From: Flavobacterium sp. 9AF
GTDB lineage: Bacteria; Bacteroidota; Bacteroidia; Flavobacteriales; Flavobacteriaceae
Reading direction: 5' to 3'
Assembly (NCBI RefSeq): GCF_902506265.1
Contig: NZ_LR733616.1
Coordinates: 1-38,928, forward strand
DNA: 38,928 nt
In this document: positions 17,044 through 22,631 of the stretch, piece by piece
Position numbering within the stretch: the first letter of the stretch is position 1
Layout of the letters: every line of letters starts with the position of its first letter
Notes under the pieces: model-generated
Seen by the model: only the letters and a program-made list of their open reading frames with translations
The model's database searches: none
What the model was told of the DNA's origin: nothing
Made by a program: the position numbers and the translations under genes

Positions 17044-17433
17044 TTACAATCGTTCTAAACGACCTTTTCTTTTCACAATATTTTTATAATCCCATTGAAT
17101 TGTTTTTGCTTTTTGTAACCAACGCACAATTGCCTCAGGCTTAATATCGGTTACATTGGTATAAAAGATAGAAGCATCTTTAAACTTTTCTCCCAAGACA
17201 GCTAATTCCGTTTCTTCAAAATCGGCTCCACTCCAAAACATCAGCCGGATGCCTTTTTTTTGTTTGCTATAGCCTACTATTGGATTTTCGTTTAAAAACC
17301 AAACCGGATGCGCATGCCAAATCTTATATGTTGCATCGATTAATTCGGTGCAAATTGCAGTTGCTAAAGTATCGCAAATGGCTTTATCATTTTCAGATAA
17401 GGAGTCATTGTAGTGTTGAATTTCTGGTTTCAT
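17044..17433 (-). CDS. DUF1801 domain protein
   Basis: A 129-residue soluble protein resembling the DUF1801 (YdhG-like) family. It opens with a helical segment (IQHYNDSLSENDKAICDTLA). The central part has the family-type core: AHPVWFLNENPIVGYSKQKKGIRLMFWSG, here split as AHPVWFLNENPIVGYS followed by KGIRLMFWSG. A C-terminal helix with AIVRWLQKAKTIQWDY completes it. No signal peptide or membrane segment. Molecular function is not established for the family. It lies on its own between sodC and an unrecognised gene. Confidence 0.8.
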   Translation of the reverse strand: MKPEIQHYNDSLSENDKAICDTLATAICTELIDATYKIWHAHPVWFLNENPIVGYSKQKKGIRLMFWSGADFEETELAVLGEKFKDASIFYTNVTDIKPEAIVRWLQKAKTIQWDYKNIVKRKGRLERL

Positions 17434-17511
17434 TACTATAGATTTTGATTATAACTCAAAGAGACTAAGCTAAGATAGTATTTTCTTTTTTTAAGTTGGA
17501 ATGATAGACAT

Positions 17512-17544
17512 AAAAAATCCTACTCTTTTAGAAAGAATAGGATT
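17512..17544 (-). terminator. Rho-independent terminator after the gene at 17569-18252
   Basis: AATCCTA (17516-17522) pairs with TAGGATT (17538-17544); the stem continues through TCTTT/AAAGA with one mismatch. On the minus strand it runs into T6 (complement of 17512-17517). It is 24 bp after the stop codon. Confidence 0.75.
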
Positions 17545-17568
17545 GATACAAATATGATTACACGGTGA

Positions 17569-18252
17569 TTAATATTTTTCTTTTTGAAAACCCCAATCTC
17601 TTAATTCTTGCTTATAAGAATCGGGATAATTGGCTTTTAAGGTATATACTATGGCATTTAAACCTTTTTTTAAATTTTCTTTTAAAGCATTTTTATCACC
17701 TACTTTTATAGCCACTTGTCCATCTGTTTTTGTCGCTTCTTTAACAAATAACGAATATTGTTCTAGTAAAGGAGTCCAAAACGCAACTCCATATTCTTTA
17801 TTTTCAAAACCATGAATAGCTAAGGAATCAATCATTAATTTTAATGCGGCAATGCGTTTATTTTGATCAGATGGGAAAACATATTTTTTGCCTTTATATT
17901 CAATGCCAAAAGCGGCATAATAACTAGTAGCATTTTCTTTTTTATATTTATCAATAATATACCCTTTTACATAAGACAAGGCATTATCTATTGTTTTGTC
18001 TAAGGCTTTTAAAGATTGTGTTAGTTGGGGTCTTGTTGCACCTGTTTGTAACCTAGCTTCTAAAGTAGCGTTATAATTTATAGCATCAGTTTGAAATTGA
18101 GTTGCCGTTAACCAATGTAAAGTAAGCCAATTATTAGTAAGCCATTTTGCACTTACGGTTGTTACTACATTGCCAAAATTAAGATCGGCATTAGGAACAT
18201 TGCCTTTTTTTGTAGGTTTTGTGTTTTCCATGTTTGCTGTTGTTGCTTTCAT
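17569..18252 (-). CDS. Unrecognised soluble protein, 227 residues
   Basis: No family is recognised. There is no signal peptide and no membrane segment. The N-terminus is polar and disordered-looking, with a second in-frame ATG at 18231 (MENTKPTKKGN) that may be the true start. A WLTNNWLTLHWLTATQFQ stretch is followed by a largely helical region with many Lys and Tyr, ending ELRDWGFQKEKY. It has a clear terminator 24 bp downstream and a 150-350 bp upstream region containing the CTATAGGA repeat array. Both suggest a regulated single-gene transcript. Confidence 0.75.
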   Translation of the reverse strand: MKATTANMENTKPTKKGNVPNADLNFGNVVTTVSAKWLTNNWLTLHWLTATQFQTDAINYNATLEARLQTGATRPQLTQSLKALDKTIDNALSYVKGYIIDKYKKENATSYYAAFGIEYKGKKYVFPSDQNKRIAALKLMIDSLAIHGFENKEYGVAFWTPLLEQYSLFVKEATKTDGQVAIKVGDKNALKENLKKGLNAIVYTLKANYPDSYKQELRDWGFQKEKY

Positions 18253-18400
18253 AATTCTATATTTTAATTAATTGATAGGATGTAAAAATCAAACGATATG
18301 CCATTTTTGTAGTGATAATCTTAAAAAAAATATAATTTTTTATATTTTTTTAAAAAGTTTAATGGAAATAATACAACCTATTTTGTATGTAATACATTAA

Positions 18401-18614
18401 CTATAGGAATAGGGAAGTGTTGAATACTTTTATTATATATATGTAACGGATTAGTTTGTTATTAAAATACAAATAGACATAATGCTATAGGATTATATAT
18501 CGATAGTTTGTTTTTATAGTAAGTTACTATAGGATACTGCTATGAAATATTTTTTTTAAGACAACATACTATAGGAAGCTATTGTAAAAAATGTTTTATA
18601 GCAAAGTACTATGA
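18401..18614. repeat. Degenerate array of CTATAGGA boxes with 42-bp period
   Basis: CTATAGGA occurs exactly at 18401, 18485, 18527 and 18569, with a shortened form (CTATGA) at 18609. The steps are 84, 42, 42 and 40 bp. The register missing from the 84-bp step (18443) holds GTAACGGA, a decayed copy. Between boxes the units are AT-rich and only partly alike (a TATAG or ATGTTTTATAG segment recurs before the next box). The array lies in the 652-bp gene-free space 18253-18904, upstream of the minus-strand gene at 17569-18252. It may be a regulatory array or a decayed tandem repeat. Confidence 0.55.
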
Positions 18615-18681
18615 TTTTTTAAATGATTTTTTAACAATTACATATTTTAGTTTGTCTTACCAATAGATTAAAATCGCGTAG

Positions 18682-18810
18682 TTGCAAAAAGGGATTGTTC
18701 CTACAGCACTTGGGAGCTTAAAAGATGAAGAATTAATATATTATTTTGAAAGATGTCAACTTCTTTTAGGATTTCATTTGAATTTGAAACCAAAAAGGAA
18801 CCTCTTTTAA
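18682..18810 (+). pseudogene. Possible gene fragment in the spacer
   Basis: A 42-codon plus-strand stretch opens after a TAG at 18679-18681 and reads LQKGIVPTALGSLKDEELIY, then YFERCQLLLGFHLNLKPKR, ending at TAA 18808-18810. It has no ATG and its composition is protein-like for such AT-rich DNA, so it may be the end of a lost gene. The family is not recognised and chance cannot be excluded. Nothing else gene-like is seen between 18615 and 18904. Confidence 0.25.
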
Positions 18811-18904
18811 ATGGCTTTGAATGAGGCTGAGTTTTATGTTTTTTGAAGTTGTTTGAAGAAAATTGAAGTTGTGTAACAGTTACGGTTATTGTAAGTCGTT
18901 ATTA

Positions 18905-19552
18905 TTATTTATCAAATCCAATTGAAATTATGCTATCAATTTCTTTTGATGTTATTAAATACATTCCTGGATGAGTATAGGTATATTCCTTTTCATACTT
19001 TAATTTTAGACTATCAATATCTTTCTTTATTCGATTGCCTGAGTGGTCATAAAATTTAGTTTCAGAATCAAGAACTCCGTATTTGATATAGTCTCCACTA
19101 CAATTCGTGTCAATCCACAATTTCTTTATTTTATAATTACCTTCTAATTCTAAAATTCCATTTTGGTAATAGTATTTCCATTTACCAACTTTATAATTAT
19201 AGTATCTCAAGCAAGGTCCAGATAAACAACATTGCACATATCTTCCAATCAAATATTTTCCTTCTTCTTTTATTTGGCCATTTTCATAATATTCTTTCCA
19301 AATTCCAATTTTGTATCTACTTGTTTCTCCGTCATTAAATTTAGCATATTTTCCAAATTCGGTTTTTCTGTTTTTACTTAATTCAGTTTGTCCTGCGAAA
19401 GAGTTATTTATAAACTTAAATCTAATAAAACCTACTTCATTGTCTAGATCGAAATTTGAAACTTTTTGATTTTCTTGAATAACAACTTCTTTCTTACAGC
19501 TAAAAAATGTAAATGCTATTATTAGAATTGCTATTTTTAAAAAATATTTCAT
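18905..19552 (-). CDS. Lipoprotein with YwqK/MORN-type repeats
   Basis: A 215-residue lipoprotein (signal peptide, lipobox TFFSC). The middle contains repeats of the YwqK/MORN type: GIWKEYYENGQIKEEGKY and GKWKYYYQNGILELEGNYK. Between them lies an unusual Cys-containing insert (RYVQCCLSGPCLRYYN). Annotation pipelines often call such proteins 'toxin-antitoxin system YwqK family antitoxin'. No toxin partner is visible here, so a structural or binding role at the envelope is equally likely. It is the left-most gene of a patch of small poorly conserved genes separated by repeat-like spacers. Domain call good, function unknown. Confidence 0.8.
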   Translation of the reverse strand: MKYFLKIAILIIAFTFFSCKKEVVIQENQKVSNFDLDNEVGFIRFKFINNSFAGQTELSKNRKTEFGKYAKFNDGETSRYKIGIWKEYYENGQIKEEGKYLIGRYVQCCLSGPCLRYYNYKVGKWKYYYQNGILELEGNYKIKKLWIDTNCSGDYIKYGVLDSETKFYDHSGNRIKKDIDSLKLKYEKEYTYTHPGMYLITSKEIDSIISIGFDK

Positions 19553-19579
19553 TAAATATTTCAGAAGAGTTTAGTTAAT

Positions 19580-19720
19580 AGTTGACAACGTTTTGCTACT
19601 ATAGCAGGGTTGTGACTAAATTAACCCCTATTTTCGGATTTACCAAATCATTTCAAATACAAGCCTATTTTCTATTAAGCCAATTGTCCAAATCAGTTGT
19701 AGTAGCTGTTAGTGCCAGTT
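19580..19720 (-). repeat. attC-like imperfect palindromic spacer element
   Basis: Within the 174-bp spacer between two minus-strand lipoprotein genes, outer arms GCTACTA (19595-19601) and TAGTAGC (19700-19706) can pair. They are flanked by partly complementary GACAAC (19584-19589) and GTTAGTG (19708-19714). A local hairpin TGCTA-CTA-TAGCA (19594-19606) sits inside ACAAC/GTTGT (19585-19589 with 19609-19613). It begins about 10 bp after the upstream gene's stop. A long, folded, imperfect palindrome directly after a cassette-like gene resembles an integron attC site in layout, but the exact GTTRRRY core is not met. Confidence 0.35.
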
Positions 19721-19726
19721 TTTATT

Positions 19727-20398
19727 TTAAAGTATAGTTTTCAAATCGATTGTTTTTATTTTATTCTTTTTGTTGTCACATTCATAATAAAGGATAAGAT
19801 TATTTTTCTTAACAAGGATTGAATCCATCTGTCCATAATTCCACATATTGCTATCTGAAATATCAACAATTAGTTCTTTACTATTCAAAAAGTTATGTAT
19901 AATTAATTTCTCAAATACTTCATCTTTTATATAAGCAATTATATTTTGATTGTTTTCAATTTTTTGTGAATAAGAATATTGTTCGTTTGGTCTATTTTTG
20001 TCTGTAAAAATAAAAACTCGAGAATAACAAGGTCCGCCACAAGGAAAGCCAACAACAGTATATAATTCATTGCAATAATTAATATGTGACATTCTAGGAG
20101 GTGTGTCTAACAATTTCGTTATTTTATTTTGTCCGTTTTTTGAAGTTATTGTTATTTTATAAGCATTTGAATTTCTATTTGGTATTTCTTCAAGTTCAGA
20201 AATAAACTTATTATTTTCACATTTAAAAACACTATCTAAATATTTTTTATCTGAAATTATATAAACCGTTTCGGGAAATTTAACAGAGTCGATTTGTTTT
20301 TTTGAAGTCATAACAATCTTTGAGTTCTTTTTAGAATTGTTTTGACAACTCAAAAGAATCAAGAAAAAAAACAATAGAGATATTTTAATTTGTTTCAT
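19727..20398 (-). CDS. Hypothetical lipoprotein, 223 residues
   Basis: Signal peptide with lipobox LILLSC (Cys near residue 18), followed by a polar Lys/Asn/Ser-rich stretch. The rest shows no family I recognise. Cysteines occur at FKCENN, NYCNELY, FPCGGPCYS and YECDN. The GFPCGGPCYSRVFIF segment, with two Cys around GGP, is the most distinctive feature. An inverted repeat (20433-20442 with 20479-20488) lies 35-90 bp upstream of the ATG. It is probably surface- or periplasm-exposed; the function is unknown. Confidence 0.75.
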   Translation of the reverse strand: MKQIKISLLFFFLILLSCQNNSKKNSKIVMTSKKQIDSVKFPETVYIISDKKYLDSVFKCENNKFISELEEIPNRNSNAYKITITSKNGQNKITKLLDTPPRMSHINYCNELYTVVGFPCGGPCYSRVFIFTDKNRPNEQYSYSQKIENNQNIIAYIKDEVFEKLIIHNFLNSKELIVDISDSNMWNYGQMDSILVKKNNLILYYECDNKKNKIKTIDLKTIL

Positions 20399-20432
20399 AA
20401 AATCGTTGATTTCTTTTGGTTTTGTAAAATTG

Positions 20433-20488
20433 TCGCTAATTTATATATAAGTCTGACAAAATAAGCTCAATACACTTAAAATTAGCGA
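20433..20488. promoter_or_regulatory. Inverted repeat upstream of a lipoprotein gene
   Basis: TCGCTAATTT (20433-20442) and AAATTAGCGA (20479-20488) are perfect 10-bp inverted arms 36 bp apart, 35-90 bp upstream of the minus-strand ATG at 20398. The spacing brackets the expected promoter position, so it could be a looped operator or a remnant of inserted DNA. Confidence 0.3.
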
Positions 20489-20510
20489 TATTATCCTTAA
20501 GTTTCTAACT

Positions 20511-20557
20511 TTTATACTTACAAATCTAAAGAAACTCTTTTACATTTACTACAGGTA
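20511..20557. repeat. Copy of the recG-downstream sequence
   Basis: Positions 20511-20557 match 22553-22599 with about 5 differences in 47 bp, including the shared words CTTACAAATCTAAAG and ACAGGTA. On the minus strand both copies can be read as a peptide ending PVVN(V/I)KE(F/L)L then stop, so both may be tails of a lost coding sequence. The second copy lies just downstream of recG. Confidence 0.6.
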
Positions 20558-20657
20558 TTTTATTTGTTTGTATCGTTTTAAATTTTGTTTAAATGGAAGT
20601 ATAAATAGTCTTGTATGTTAGTATTCTAATATTATAACTAAAGCTTACTACTGCATA

Positions 20658-21041
20658 TTATTGTTTCTTTATCAATCGAATTGTAATGAAAGATATTATT
20701 AAAAAGGGTAAAGCACCCAGAATAATTTTCAATTTCATACTTAATAAACCAATGAGGAACAAGAAGATAAATAATAAACTAATACATCCAATTCCAAGAT
20801 ACAGCATTTTTTTATGAAGTTTCTTTTGAAATAGACTAAAAAAGAGTAGGAGTTGCCCCAAAAGCGGTAATAGGATGAATGGATGAGCTACTTGTTTTGG
20901 ATTTTGTATTAATTTTTTAAAGATATCTAATTCACTTTTATAAATAAAGACATGTTGATTGTTGCCCCATTCTAAATAACCAAATAATGATGTGAAAATG
21001 AGTAAAATGATAAGTAGTTTTATTTTGACATTAGCATTCAT
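20658..21041 (-). CDS. Hypothetical membrane protein, 127 residues
   Basis: A small integral membrane protein with about four hydrophobic segments: IKLLIILLIFTSLFGYL, PFILLPLLGQLLLFFSLF, MLYLGIGCISLLFIFLF and a C-terminal ILGALPFLIISFITI. It ends in a basic tail (RLIKKQ). I take the ATG at 21041 (MNANVKIK). A longer frame from a TTG at 21059 would overlap the preceding gene by 8 bp. With the ATG there is a 10-bp gap after that gene's stop, so the two are probably co-transcribed. No family recognised. Confidence 0.7.
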   Translation of the reverse strand: MNANVKIKLLIILLIFTSLFGYLEWGNNQHVFIYKSELDIFKKLIQNPKQVAHPFILLPLLGQLLLFFSLFQKKLHKKMLYLGIGCISLLFIFLFLIGLLSMKLKIILGALPFLIISFITIRLIKKQ

Positions 21042-21051
21042 ATAGATATTA

Positions 21052-21570
21052 CTATTCAAAATGCCAATTTTCTAGAACTAGAGTTACAATTCCATGTGGC
21101 CAAGTTTCGAAATTAGTTAGTTTTGGTTGTATGGGTATAATACTTGTTGGTTGCCATTGTTGTTTTATGGGTGTGAACATGATTGCTTCATATATAAGTT
21201 TTTTATCAAATGGATTAACCACTTCTAGCATAGTGATTATATTATCTGTATTTTCTGTGCTTTGCGTAAAATTGATTTCAATTGTTTTTTCTGGATGCGT
21301 ATTTTTTGAAACAAATTTCATTGAAGCAATGGTATCCGATTTAATTTCGCATTCAATTAGGATTTTTTCTCCACAGTAGATTTGCAAAATTTTATCTTTA
21401 ACAAAGTATGGCGATTCTGGAATTTCGGCTTTATAATAATGTTCTTTATCAGCAGCAATTTGAAGTGTAAAGGCTTTTCTTTTTTCTTGAGAATAGCCAA
21501 ATGAAATGCAAAATAATAAAATTAAATAAGTTATTTTTTTATTGGTACGGATAAAATTGTATTTTTTCAT
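21052..21570 (-). CDS. Hypothetical secreted protein, 172 residues
   Basis: An N-terminal signal peptide (basic start, then ITYLILLFCISFGYSQ with likely cleavage before Q or E) precedes about 140 residues that look like a beta-sandwich. No lipobox and no T9SS tail, so a periplasmic location is most likely. The distinctive part is QWQPTSIIPIQPKLTNFETW followed by a Trp-containing end (LVLENWHFE). No family is recognised. It is immediately followed by the membrane protein gene at 20658-21041, which suggests a two-gene unit. Confidence 0.7.
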   Translation of the reverse strand: MKKYNFIRTNKKITYLILLFCISFGYSQEKRKAFTLQIAADKEHYYKAEIPESPYFVKDKILQIYCGEKILIECEIKSDTIASMKFVSKNTHPEKTIEINFTQSTENTDNIITMLEVVNPFDKKLIYEAIMFTPIKQQWQPTSIIPIQPKLTNFETWPHGIVTLVLENWHFE

Positions 21571-21947
21571 TATATAATTACATTGGTAAAGTAATAACGT
21601 AAAAATAGTATAAATATTTCTTTGAATAATAAGGAGTTAGTAAATGTTTTTAAAAAATAAAATATGTCTTAGATGGGACTTTTCTTTATTCAATAGCTTA
21701 TCATAAATCAATTTTAACCTTTCATGTGAATTTGGTTTACTTTCAGTTTTTCAAAGATTTCAACAAACTTGAAATTTTAGAGGTTTAATTAACTAATATA
21801 ATTCCAAATGTTTTTCTTCTTACACCAATTGTGCGTAATTAGATGAATTGATGAAATAAAGTTACGTTATCAAGGGATTTGGAAACGGATTGCACTCGAG
21901 GCTTTAGCCGGATTGACGAAGTAAATCCGCGCTAGCGGGGTTTAGTT
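21571..21947. other. Gene-free spacer with recG-tail copy and GC-rich palindrome
   Basis: This 377-bp spacer has no credible gene. It contains a copy of the recG 3' end (21789-21820). At 21888-21945 there is a GC-rich segment unlike its surroundings: GGATT/AATCC arms (21910-21914, 21924-21928), the palindrome CGCTAGCG (21930-21937), and TTGCACTCGAGGCT, whose complement resembles 10085-10099. Confidence 0.5.
21789..21820 (-). repeat. Duplicate of the recG 3' end
   Basis: Positions 21789-21820 match 22632-22663 with 4 differences in 32 bp. On the minus strand it encodes KKNIWNYIS and a stop, exactly the RecG C-terminus, although the flanking sequence is unrelated. Duplication of a gene's 3' end is what integration into that end produces. 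Confidence 0.65.
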
Positions 21948-22430
21948 TTAATTATTTTTTTGAACTTTTATTTTTAAAAACTCTGAAATTATGTTTGCAA
22001 TTTCATTTGCATCTTTTTCGGTAAGTTGTTTTTTAATAATATGCTTTTTGTTGCCTAAAAAATTTTCCAAATATATTGTCCAACCAGATTCATAACTATT
22101 GGTACAATATTCTATGAAAATATTTTTTACTTGGTATTTTGGTAAGAATAATTCGCGATTGATATATAAATTTTCTTCCAATAATTCGAATTCATTTAGC
22201 TTGTTTTTTTTCCATTCAAAGTAAGAATTGAAAGATATATATGAGATTATCAAAAAAAGGATGACTAAATAAACAATGTTTGTGCTATTGAATACTAAAA
22301 ATTGCATAGCATAAATTAGCATAATTAAAATAATTAATGAGATAAATGAAGGTAAAACAAGTTGATTATAATTATAATAAAAATTAATAATTAATTTGTC
22401 TTTTGTTTTTTCAATTTTATATTCTGTCAT
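21948..22430 (-). CDS. Hypothetical membrane protein, 160 residues
   Basis: A short N-terminal cytoplasmic strand region (MTEYKIEKTKDKLIINFYY) is followed by two adjacent hydrophobic segments (LPSFISLIILIMLIYAM and NIVYLVILFLIISYISF) and a soluble C-terminal part of about 85 residues, beta-rich and ending in Lys/Asn. The arrangement resembles small PH-like bacterial membrane proteins, but no family signature is certain. I start at the ATG at 22430 rather than a TTG at 22448. The gene lies between the recG-tail copy at 21789 and the true recG end, that is, inside the candidate integrated segment. Confidence 0.65.
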   Translation of the reverse strand: MTEYKIEKTKDKLIINFYYNYNQLVLPSFISLIILIMLIYAMQFLVFNSTNIVYLVILFLIISYISFNSYFEWKKNKLNEFELLEENLYINRELFLPKYQVKNIFIEYCTNSYESGWTIYLENFLGNKKHIIKKQLTEKDANEIANIISEFLKIKVQKNN

Positions 22431-22552
22431 TTTTTTAATTCCAGTCAATTGTTTGTTAGCAAATGGTTTTGTTTTTACGACTATTTTTCTACCATTGTAT
22501 CTTTTAAAATTTGTATTTCTTCTTTCGGCTCTTTAATTCTTATGTTTATTTT

Positions 22553-22599
22553 TTTACACTTACAAATCTAAAGTAACTCCTTTATATTTACAACAGGTA
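22553..22599. repeat. recG-downstream sequence, original copy
   Basis: Matches 20511-20557 with about 5 differences in 47 bp. It lies 33 bp downstream of the recG stop. Just beyond it on the minus strand (about 22494-22548) is a further peptide-like stretch reading NIRIKEPKEEIQILKDTMVE before a stop, possibly another gene remnant. Nothing intact is seen in 22431-22631. Confidence 0.5.
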
Positions 22600-22631
22600 G
22601 ATAGGCTTGTTTTTATTTTAATATACCAACA

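Noticed and set aside
18401..18614. CRISPR array
   Set aside because: The conserved core is only 8-10 bp and spacers are not unique sequences between identical long repeats; no cas genes are nearby.
18905..19552. Toxin-antitoxin module at the YwqK-type gene
   Set aside because: The family name suggests an antitoxin, but it is a lipoprotein with MORN-like repeats and no toxin gene is adjacent.
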